A DNA stretch of 64,000 nucleotides from Piezodorus guildinii (taxonomy: Eukaryota > Arthropoda > Insecta > Hemiptera > Pentatomidae): the NCBI GenBank assembly GCA_023052935.1, contig CM041292.1, positions 98,504,237 through 98,568,236 of the forward strand, given 5' to 3'. Made by a program: the position numbers and the translations under genes. The notes beneath the pieces are model-generated. The model searched no databases. It saw nothing but the letters and a program-made list of their open reading frames with translations, and was not told the DNA's origin. Positions 35,122 to 44,899 of the stretch are shown piece after piece. The first letter of the stretch is position 1. Every line of letters begins with the position of its first letter.

Positions 35122-38100
35122 ATGAGTCAGTTTAAATGTTACCTTTGCGGTAATACATATGAGTATTTGAAGAACCTTCGTAGACATGAAAAATCCTGTT
35201 GCGGTGATTTACTTATACTTGCACGAGGTGCGGAGGTGTTTTTCCCAATATTTATAACGGTAAAAGACATGAAAATGTATGCACCCAGGAACCGTTGATG
35301 AAAAAGTTAAAATTATCCGAACCACAAAAGAATGCCATTTTAGCACTCGTACCAGACAAGCAGGGACTTGTTGAGTATGAGACAGCATTTCAGAACCGAT
35401 TGGCATCATTCTTCATCAGATCGTCCGATTCTATGGATATTAACTCGTTTCTGGAAAGTGTTAAGAACCTCTTGGTGCATAAAATTCGAGATTCACTACA
35501 TGAACATGGTGCATTAAAAGTTAACTGTCTGTTGGAATGTACTTTTACAAATTCTGTAGGTGATCAGATGGATAAGGCATTCAAAACACGAAACAAATGT
35601 GTGTTTAAAGACATCAATCTTAGCAAATTTATAGAGGAAAGTTTTACCAAAATCATAACTGAAGCTGAGGAGTCTCAATTTAAAAAAAGCGGATGGAAGC
35701 TGAGTGGGGTTGATGGAATCAGATTAAGAATTAACAAATATTTGCCACTAAGGGGTTGTACGTATCTTCCACTCCCCCCATTTATAGAATCAAAGAAAGC
35801 TTGCATTAATGTGCGGAATAATGATATGTACTGTTTTAAATATTCAATTTTATCATTTGTGAAAAAGCATGCACAACGCGTTTCTAAGTATAACAATTTA
35901 GAACATGTGTATGACTTTACTTGCGTTTCATTTCCAACTTCACTGAGTGAGATAAGAAAATTTGAAAAGGTAAATAACATCTACATCAATGTCTATGGGT
36001 TCGATGAAAAAGATAAGATATACCCTCTGAAGGTCTGTAAAACAGAATTGAAAGATCACCGGGATCTTTTACTCGCGTCTGATGATAAAACTTCCCATTA
36101 TGTTTACATAAAAAATTTCGAAAGATTAGTTGTGTCTCAAATCAGCCAGTATGAACATAAGTTAACAATCTGTAAACGCTGCTTCACACATTTTAACAAT
36201 CTGTATGGAAAACAAGCCAGTGAAAAACTTGAAGAACATAAGATATATTGCTCTGAAAATAAACCAGTAAGAATAGAGATACCAAAGAAAGACCAATTTA
36301 TCAGATTCTCAAATATAGAACGACAAAGCAAGGTGCCGTTTGTCATCTATGCCGACTTTGAATCGATATTAGTTCCTGTAAACGAATCGTCGAAGAATAC
36401 GGCTAAATATCAGAGGCACGATCCGATATCATTTTGTCTATATGTTAAAGGAATAGAAGGAGTTGACGTTTCAATAACCCAACCGTACGTTTATAGGGGA
36501 GCTGATGCCGCTTCTCATTTCATGGAATGTATTATCAATATAGCTAAAAAAATTCAAGAAATTTATAAGATGAACAAGCCAATGCAGATCTCATCGGAGG
36601 AAGAAAAAGATTGGTTTGAAGCTAAAACCTGTTATATGTGCCAAGACGAATTTAGAAAAAACAATATAAAAGTTAGAGACCACTGCCACCTAACCGGAAC
36701 GTACTTAGGAGCGTCTTGTAATAATTGTAATTTAAAACGCGTTAATCCCTCGTTTGTACCTGTCATAATGCACAACTTGAGCAATTATGACGCACATTTT
36801 ATAGTTAGAGAATTGGGAAATACCCCTGGAGAAGTTGAGGTAATACCGAATAGTGAAGAAAAATACATATCCTTTACAAAACATGTTGGTAAACTGAAAT
36901 TGAGGTTTATAGATTCTTACAGATTCATGCCGCGGAGCTTAGATTACCTCGTAAAATCTCTTTCTTGGGACAAATTCAAGGAGACATCAAAATATTATAG
37001 AGATGAGGAATTAAAATTGGTTACCAGAAAAGGTGTTTTCCCATACGATTACATAGACAATGAAGATAAGTTCAATGAAACAGAGCTACCATCAATTGAA
37101 GCTTTTTACAATAAATTGAATGAGAGCGATATCAGCGCCGAAGATTATAGACATGCTCAAAACATATGGGAACACTTTAAATGTAAATCTTTGGGTGAAT
37201 ATGCTGATTTTTACGTTAAAAGTGATGTTCTACTACTTTGTGATGTCTTCGAATCTTTCCGAAACGTCATGATGAAGACCCATAAACTTGATCCAGCTCA
37301 TTATTTTACCGTTCCCGGTTTGACCTTCGACGCCATGTTAAAATATACAAAAATGAATATAGAGCTCTTACAGGATTATGATATGATTCTAATGATAGAA
37401 CATGGTATTCGAGGAGGTTTGTGCCAGGTATCCCACAGGTATGCAGAAGCGAATAATAAGTACATGAGTAATTTTAATCCAAACGAAGAATCCAGTTATA
37501 TAGTTTATTTAGATGCTAATAATCTTTATGGACAAGCGATGAGCATGAATTTACCATACGGAGGATTTGAATGGGTTAAAAATCCGGAACGTATAAACAT
37601 ATCCGAGCTTAAGGATGATGACGAAATTGGTTACATATTTGAAATTGACATCAGTTATCCTCAAGAACTTCACCATTTCCATGATGATTTACCGTTCTTA
37701 CCTGAAGCGATGATACCACCGGGAGAAAAATCTAATTCGAAAAAATTAATAACACATTTTGGAAAAAGATATCGCTACGTTTTACATTATAAGAATTTGA
37801 TTCAAGCTCTACAGCATGGGCTAAATTTGGAAAAAATTCACCGTGTTCTAAAGTTTAAACAAGCACCATGGTTACGATCGTATATAGAATACAATACAGA
37901 GCTAAGGAAAGGAGCATCCAATGATTTTGAAAAAGATTTTTATAAGTTGCTTAACAATGCAGTTTTCGGTAAAACGATGGAAAATATCAGGAACCGCCAG
38001 AATATTCAACTAGTAACTGACAGTAAAAAGTTGATGAAACTTGTTGCTAAACCAAATTTCATTGATCGTACAATCTACAATGAGAATATAGTGGCTGTTC

Positions 38101-38726
38101 ACATGGGAAAATCAAAAGTCTTGTTTAATAAACCTATATACATAGGAATGTGCATTTTAGACTTATCAAAAACTATAATGTATCAATTTCATTATGACAT
38201 AATGATGAAAACATATACTGGAAAAAACTTGAAGATGATGTATACCGATACAGATTCGTTTATCTATAGAGTTTTAACAGATGATGTCTATGAAGATATG
38301 AAAAAAATGAATCAATATTTTGATTTCTCAGACTATCCTGAAACACATTTATGTTATTCGAATAAAAATAAAAAGAAGTTAGGAAAGTTTAAAGATGAGC
38401 TCAATTCAAAAATAATTTTAAAATATGTGGGATTAAGAGCGAAAATGTACGCTGTTATGACAGAAAACGATATAAAAAAGCGAGCTAAAGGCGTAAAAAC
38501 AGCTTCATTAAAACAATATATTAGTTTTGAGGATTATGAAAATGTATTATTTAAAAAGGAAATTATGCATACGCCAATGAGGATGATACAATCTAAGCTG
38601 CATAATATTTTTAGTTCCGAAATAAATAAGATTTCTCTGTCTCCTTTTGATAATAAAAGACACATACTAGTAGACGGAATCAATACTTTGGCCTATGGTC
38701 ATTATAAATTAAATGAAATGAAATAA
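35122..38726 (+). pseudogene. Family B DNA polymerase, right copy, one-base frameshift
   Basis: Same gene as 30623-34228, in the opposite orientation. Length is 3,605 nt against 3,606: one T is missing from the T-run at 35208-35210, 29 codons after the ATG at 35122, inside the zinc-finger region. Everything downstream is open to the TAA at 38724-38726, with exonuclease, Endo VII-like and polymerase motifs identical to the left copy. Initiation at a downstream ATG (35298) would give a polymerase lacking only the zinc fingers, but there is no evidence for this. A sequencing error in a homopolymer cannot be excluded. Confidence 0.85.
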
Positions 38727-40139
38727 TATAAAGATTATGTTGGTAATAATAAGAAACAAAACGCGAATTTACCATTTTTGTCTTTGACCTGAAAAAAAAA
38801 ACTAAGCTAACAAATAATAAAAATGATGGTTCATGGTGTGGCAATATGTTTGTTCACTAATGAATTTGGAATATTTTGGCGGTCTTTAAATTAATAAAGC
38901 CATCTCAGCAAGGCAGCCATCGCATAATGTCTCGAAAGAGAAATGTACAGAGTATCAAACAAAGGTTTTGTCTGTATAGGTAAATAAAAATTTGTTTAAA
39001 TCTATTCACCATGAATGAAAGGGGTCACTGTCACGGTTTGAACACCTATAAACCCTGAATGAAGGTCAATGGCATGGTTTGAACACCTGTAAACTAGAAT
39101 GTGTGAGTGAATGTGAGGTGAATAGAATAAACCTGCAGAATACTTTCGATGCTCATATTTCTCTTTTAAATACATAAAGAAAAAAAAATGATAAAGTATA
39201 TGGTGTTGTTAATTTATTGAAGATTAAATAGTCATTGCCGCACCTTGCCGACCATCTCAACAGCAAATATTTCGTTTATGCCATCAGGTGAAAAATTAAA
39301 TTTCAATGTGATTATACATAACCAAAAAAAAAGAGATGATTTTATTTTTTTATAAGCATAAATTTAGTTTAATTCTTGATTGTATTAGAAATTATATTTT
39401 ATGAATTCTGATTTTCAATAAACTTTATTTTTTCGTTGAATTTGTACACATTTTTATTGTAAAAATCACGTTGTAAAATAAAATAAAAACCTCTTCGATG
39501 TACCTTTACCTTGACGTGGTGAAGAGGCTTAAGGCTTAACGCCGAACTAAAAAAGGTACAACACTTTGTTTACTAATAATACTTTTAACGAAAATGAACA
39601 AAATGTTTACGATGTACTATATTATTTTAATAGAATATAATATTGTTTATACTTTAGCAAGAGACGCAGAGAAGATAAGGAAGTTGTTTACCTTCGATGG
39701 AATTAACGTTATCATTGTTTATTTCTTTAGATAGAACTCCGGATTATAGCGAAGTTGAACGGGAAATGGTAGAAGACCGAAGGTGGCCGAGAGTAGCCGA
39801 ACAGCCCCGAAGACATCGTAAAGGCAGTTGTGAGTGTATTTGCAGAGCAAAATAGTTAATTATAAGCAAATAATGCTTGGAAATGGTATTAAATGACCTG
39901 ATAAGGCGAGAAAAACAATTAAAAATGCTGAAAGTATTATGTTTAAATAAAATAAATTTCCGTCCGAAGTAGGTAAAAGTTTTATATTATTGTTTATTTA
40001 TACACTAAGAAATCCTCAGCACAAAGTTAATGTTTACGTCTTAAATTGAGCTTGTTTACGATTAAGTTATTAGGGATTAACCATTGACGGCCCATAATTC
40101 TAAGAAGCGCATTATCTATATTGATACTTAAGAGGTTAA
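38727..40139. other. Non-coding part of right Polinton arm
   Basis: Mirror of 29211-30622; no gene seen. Confidence 0.5.
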
Positions 40140-40565
40140 TCGTTCAAAGTTTAAAAGCTTAAGGATCTTTTTATCGCAACTTAAAATGTAGGATTAAGGA
40201 TCAAAGTTCAATGCTGTATAGGATTAGGAAGCACTATTACGATGTTTATATTTAAGCCACCAAGAAGGTTCAAAGTCCATGTTTACGTTTAAGCTTAAGG
40301 AACCCTATATCGCTATTTATATGAAAGGATTAAGGTATCAAAGCTCAAATATGTATAGGATTAAGAAGCCCTATGACAATTTTTATAATAAAGCCGTTAA
40401 GAGGGTTCAAAGTCCATGTTTACGTTTATGCTTAAGGAACCTTATATGGCTATTTAAATAGTAGGATTAAGGATCAAAGTTCAAAGCTGTATAGGATTAA
40501 GAAGCCCTATGACGATGTTTATATTAAAGCCGTTAAGAGGGTTCAGAGTCCATGTTTACGCTTCA
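40140..40565. repeat. ~136-bp tandem repeats (right arm)
   Basis: Mirror of 28785-29210. Confidence 0.8.
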
Positions 40566-40935
40566 CTTACCTTCATGCTTAAACATGATTCAAACCTGTT
40601 TGTACTTGCACAAACCTGTTTCTACATGATACGACCTGTCGGTGCATGCTCGAACATGTTCAAACCGGTTTACATTACTTAAGTTGTGACGTCATAAAAA
40701 CAAAATAGCCCCAGGGTGGGCTCATGCTCCATAAAAACAAAATGGCGGCTGAAAAAAGTTGCTTAAAAAAATAAAACATTATTGAAAAGATAACATTAAA
40801 AATTCCTGAGAGACGCACTCTGGTGGGCACATTAAAAAGTAGAGCTGGTGCTGCGCTCTTGCGGATACTTTAGAAGGTGAGTGTGCACCACGACTATGTG
40901 AAGAGAAAATAAAAGTAAATAAAGAGATTTAGAAA

Positions 40936-41571
40936 ATGTGAACATTAAAAAGGTTACGAAAAATGTAAGCATTGGAAAGGTTTAATAACAGTAAGGGGGG
41001 TTTCCGAAAATGTAAACAATGGGGAGGTTGCGGAAAATGTAAATATTGGGAAGGTTATGTAACAGCAAGGGAGGTTTCAGAAAATATAATCATGAGGAAG
41101 GTTATGTAGCAGTTAGGAAGGTTTCAGAAAATGTAAACATTGGGAAGGTTATGTAACAGTTAGGGAGGTTTCAGAAAATGTAAACAACGGGACGATTATG
41201 TAACAATTAGGGAGGTTTCAAACATGTAAACAATAGGAAGGCTATTTGACATTAAGGGAGGTTTCATAAAATGTAAACATTGAGGAGGCTACGGAAAATG
41301 TAAAAATAGGGAAGGTTATGTAACAGTTAGGGAGGTTTCAAACATGTAAACAATAGGAAGGTTATGTGACAGTTAGGAAGGTTTCATAAAATGTAAACAA
41401 TGGGAAGGTTATGTAACAGTTAGGGAGGTTTAAAAAATGTAAACAATAGGAAGGTTATGTAACAGTAAGGGAGGTTTGCAGAAAATGTAAACATTAAGAA
41501 CGTTGCTGAAAATGTAAACATTGGGAAGGTCACGTAACAGTTAAAGGAAGTTTCACAAAAGTAAACTTTAC
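40936..41571. repeat. ~46-bp minisatellite (right arm)
   Basis: Mirror of 27781-28415. Confidence 0.85.
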
Positions 41572-42071
41572 AATTAGACCATCAGACCTAGCCGGAAGGA
41601 ACTCTCAAATGGAGTACTGTGATTGGTTGGTTAATGAAGGGGGGGGGGGGGAGTCACGTGATCAAAAAGGGGCGTGGCTTAGTGGTTTAGGTTAGGTTGA
41701 TGAAGGGTCACGTGACTAAAAAGGGGCGTGGCTTAGTGGTTTAGGTTAGGTCGATGGCGCGAACCAGCGTGGTTAAGGTTAGGTCGTGGTCGAAATTTAA
41801 ATTCAAATCTCCCGCCATAGGTCACGTGACCAAATGCTGGCATCTGATTGGCTCCTCAAAAAAGTGCGCCAGCTCCCGCAATTCTTATCTACTATCGAAT
41901 ATTTAATCGATAAATTAAACTGACAATATGAAGTTAAGTTGGATTGACTAGATCACGAACGACAGGTAGATCGCGAACGATCGTTCAATAAAGGCCAGTT
42001 TTGGCGGGAAACCATGGGCGCCGCCATCTTGCTCCGGAGCCCTGGGCCAGAACCGGTATATTACATCTACT

Positions 42072-42077
42072 AAGGTA
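42072..42077 (+). repeat. 6-bp TSD of Polinton, right
   Basis: AAGGTA immediately after the terminal ...CATCTACT. Confidence 0.85.
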
Positions 42078-42720
42078 GTAATTTATATGTACAATATACA
42101 TTTGGAAAACGCAAGATTTTAGAAAAAATATTAAAATGAAGCCATACGATTAGTGGAAAAAAGAAAGAAAAACTATAAACTTAAGTTACTAATAATTTCG
42201 ACTTTTGGATTATTTTTTTGAAACTAAAGTGTATTTCAATGAAAATCAAATTAAATCTTCCAATTTCAAGACAGACAAAAAAAACTTGATGTCCCTACCC
42301 TTCCGAATGTTTTGTCTACTTACCCTCAGACTAAAGAAAAAACAGCTATTTGCAGTTTTTTCGAACGTCACTTCACACACTTTAACGTCACAAACGAAAA
42401 ATGTTCGCATTTCGTGATGAAAAGTCATCTGTAAACATTGTAAATAATATCCCTCCCAATCTGTATTCGAACCGCCGTCATATTACTTAGTAAGACATCT
42501 TAAAACCCTTGACAACCGTATCAAAAAATCATAATGCCAAAAATAAAAAGTGTTGTCCCCAATACACTACTCAATGGAGATGGCAATAAATGGACTTAAG
42601 GGCGAAAGAATGTTTGAATAAGAGGCCCTCAGAAAATTTAGATGCCTCAAATTGATCTCTTAAAAAAGTCGCAGACTAGCCTTATCTACTTAGGGGTTTT
42701 CCCAACGTTTAATATTGCAC
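42078..42720. other. No gene seen; small repeat A remnant at start
   Basis: GGAAAACGCAAGATTTTAG near 42102 resembles part of repeat A. The rest, which is less AT-rich than its surroundings, could be upstream sequence of the candidate promoter at 42741. Confidence 0.35.
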
Positions 42721-42740
42721 TCTATTAATAGCAGCGGATG

Positions 42741-42747
42741 TATATAA
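42741..42747 (+). promoter_or_regulatory. Candidate TATA box
   Basis: TATATAA followed by CCCTGCG. A start of transcription about 30 bp on (near 42772) would leave a short leader before the ATG at 42803. Inference only. Confidence 0.3.
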
Positions 42748-42802
42748 CCCTGCGTTTTCCTGCTAGCTTGGCATTGACGCTAAGACTTGCATCCAAACAA
42801 CA

Positions 42803-42821
42803 ATGAGCAACGGCAGGCCGG
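42803..42821 (+). CDS. Candidate first coding exon (6 codons)
   Basis: ATGAGCAACGGCAGGCCGG followed by donor GTAAATTT. Encodes MSNGRP plus one base (phase 1). It follows a TATA box by about 60 bp. The next plus-strand exon that fits in phase is 51942-52150, which would give a protein of about 75 residues and an intron of 9.1 kb filled with mobile elements. The pairing is a hypothesis based on phase and orientation; other downstream exons may exist. Confidence 0.3.
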
Positions 42822-42939
42822 GTAAATTTAATTTTTTTCATGTCTTATGTCCTTTATATAGAGAAGAATTATTTAATTATAGTAATTCACCATTTTGTAT
42901 AGCTCTCACATTATATTTTGATTTTAAGTATTTTTATAT

Positions 42940-43815
42940 AGTAAGGGGAAGTATTGCGATCGTGAAAATTTTCGAATTCCAGTATTCAACGGAAATACAC
43001 GTTTTAGGGTCACCTGAGTCCAAATGACCGAGTCCCGCTAAAAGGTCTGTGTGTGTGTCCGTCCGTGTGAGGTAACTCCCGGGCGAAAACAAAAAGTCCT
43101 ATGAAACTGAAATTTCATGTTTAAGACAACTATACGTCCGAGATGTTACAGCAAATTTTTCTTCTAAATCAGCTAACCAGAAGAGCCACTTTATACCATG
43201 CATTTTACACCTTTTTACGATTATCTTAAAATCGGCTATAATGATTTTGATTAAACTCGCAATGTCAATGTAAAATTGAACGCGCTTTAACATCACGTAG
43301 TTTTCATTCTGATTGAAATATTATGACAGGGCTTAAACGTCTTTATTTAAAATGTTCATCCTCTAAAGTACCTTTAATTTTGTAGATTCTATAAAAATTA
43401 CCATATTACCTTGTTAACATTGACAATTAACAGCTAAATATGCAAGTTGAGCTAATTTGATAAACAACTAAAGGGGACAACTGAAAACATATTTTTTTAA
43501 TGCATTTTTTTTATTTTGAATATAAGAGCAGTAATATATATATATCCGTTGGAAAGCTAAAGATTTTAGAAAAAATATTATTTTATACATACTATTGTAA
43601 AGGTTAACGGAGAGTGATGAAAAGCCAATAAAACAAACTGATTGTCGTAGATAATAATATAATCGATTATTTAATAAAACACGTTCCTATTAAATTCCAA
43701 TTTAAATAATTTTTTAATATTTTTTTTTCGTTTATAAATTTGTTTAAAAATGCTTGAATTGATATAAGTAATGGAGGTAAATGAAAGTCGTGTGTTGCGC
43801 GTACCAGATTTTTTA
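42940..43815 (+). repeat. Interspersed repeat family A, copy 4 (plus)
   Basis: Runs from AGTATTGCGATCGTGAAAAT through TGTGTGTGTCCGTCCGTGTG, CCTTTTTACGATT, ATGACAGGGCTTAAACG, AAAGCTAAAGATTTTAG and GATGAAAAGCCAATAAAAC to the tail GTGTTGCGCGTACCAGATTT. This is the most complete internal sequence of the family in the window. No ORF. Confidence 0.6.
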
Positions 43816-44020
43816 ATAAATAAAACACTAATGTAGAAATAATACCTGGTATTAACATGACAGGATAGTGTTAAAATTTTCTTGTGGCAAGGGATGTTGC
43901 TTGGGTAGGAAGCGTTATGAGTTGATAGTGCTTCATCCTGTAACATTGTTAAGCACTTGTAGCGCCTTCTCCAGTTCTACATACGTGAAGACGTTTAGGC
44001 AGTAAGGCTCCTTCTCGATG

Positions 44021-44067
44021 TTTATTTATTTAACGTCACTTTATGCTACTATGGCTAATCGGGTGAT
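44021..44067 (-). mobile_element. Truncated SINE-like retroposon, copy C, with 14-bp TSD
   Basis: A 47-bp insertion flanked by GCTCCTTCTCGATG at 44007-44020 and 44068-44081. It has the same 3' end as copies at 72 and 7937. Confidence 0.7.
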
Positions 44068-44081
44068 GCTCCTTCTCGATG

Positions 44082-44340
44082 CACAAGAGGCTCCACATCG
44101 GGCACATCTTTTGCACCTTCTCGGGAAGAGTCTTCTCGAGGAAATACTATCCCGAATTTCACATGGAAATGCATCGTTATAAAGGACTGCCACCGTCGGT
44201 TCCGCGTCGAGGGCAACTATAATTGAAATTCCAACCTGGTGGTTTTGGCCTTTACACGATCTTCTTGTCTTGAGTTTTGAGAGGCCGAACCTTCGTTCAA
44301 GTACGATCGTGTAAGTGATCCACAAGGGCGCAGAACAATG
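44082..44340. other. GC-richer patch of unknown nature
   Basis: Noticeably higher GC than its surroundings; the minus strand is open for 94 codons (44041-44325) with a Cys/Arg/Ser-rich tail. No domain recognised, and the frame runs through the retroposon insertion, so the ORF as such is not a gene. It may be an old coding or retrotransposon piece. Confidence 0.3.
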
Positions 44341-44590
44341 ATAGTCCCAATTCTAATTGAACTCTAACAATAGTTATAAGAGAAGAGGGAGGATATTTTT
44401 TACCAAAGATGAATCATAACATTAAATATTACTTTTAATAAATCTTATCGTATCTTTAAATGTTATGACTTTCCCTTACCCATATATCAATTAATTAGTT
44501 AGGGAAAGAATTGCGCTAGTGAAAATCTTCCCAGCCTTTTAATGGAAATAAGAATTTTAATTTCGTGAAGGTTTTATACTCTTTGAAATA

Positions 44591-44595
44591 GGCTG
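44591..44595 (+). repeat. Copia TSD, left
   Basis: GGCTG, repeated at 49040-49044. A 5-bp TSD is usual for copia-type integrases. Confidence 0.8.
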
Positions 44596-44793
44596 TGTTA
44601 AATATCGATTGTATATGTAAAGATAGTTGTGGCACTGAACTTCCACCTAGGTGTACAGCAGCCCAACAACAAACAGTACAGTCCAGTTGGTAGCGTCCCC
44701 TGCGCCATGTTGTTTGTATATATAGCAGTAATAAACAAGCTGTCTAGTACAAGGTTCTTTTATTCCACTGCCTAATACTCTATAACTTTAATA
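44596..44793 (+). repeat. Copia 5' LTR
   Basis: 198 bp; contains TATATATAG near 44720 (TATA-like) and AATAAA at 44732. Ends one base from canonical CA (TA). Confidence 0.85.
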
Positions 44794-44807
44794 GGTTATG
44801 GGCCCAG
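44794..44807 (+). other. Copia primer-binding site (initiator tRNA-Met)
   Basis: GGTTATGGGCCCAG directly follows the LTR and is complementary to the anticodon-region half of initiator tRNA-Met, the primer used by Drosophila copia. Confidence 0.8.
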
Positions 44808-44899
44808 AGTATTTGTGCAGAGCATAGTATTTGTGTATAGTGTCAACGCGTAGTCGCGAAGTGATATTATTTTATTAGTGAATTTTGTTTACTGGTACT

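Larger units (their letters stand above)
27281..42071. mobile_element. Palindromic Polinton (Maverick) derivative, 14.8 kb
   Basis: The element begins 5'-AGTAGATGTAATATACCGG and ends with its reverse complement. It is flanked by AAGGTA on both sides; AG...CT ends and a 6-bp TSD are Polinton hallmarks. The left arm 27281-34650 and right arm 34698-42071 are reverse complements over about 7.37 kb with only a handful of indels. Only 47 bp (34651-34697) are unique. Each arm holds, from the outside in, a CACGTGA-containing end, a ~46-bp minisatellite, ~136-bp repeats, about 1.4 kb of non-coding DNA and a PolB gene pointing outward. No integrase, capsid, Ad-type protease, ATPase or other Polinton gene is seen, so it is probably not autonomous. 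Confidence 0.85.
34698..42071 (-). repeat. Right arm (terminal inverted repeat) of the Polinton
   Basis: Reverse complement of 27281-34650. Proline-rich short frames near the centre on both strands come from CCACCCCCACC-type repeats and are not genes. Confidence 0.9.

Noticed and set aside
27281..42071. Palindrome as two independent Polintons inserted head to head
   Set aside because: Each arm alone has a Polinton end only on the outside; the inner junction is a 47-bp spacer without AG/CT ends or TSDs, and the single TSD pair encloses the whole structure.
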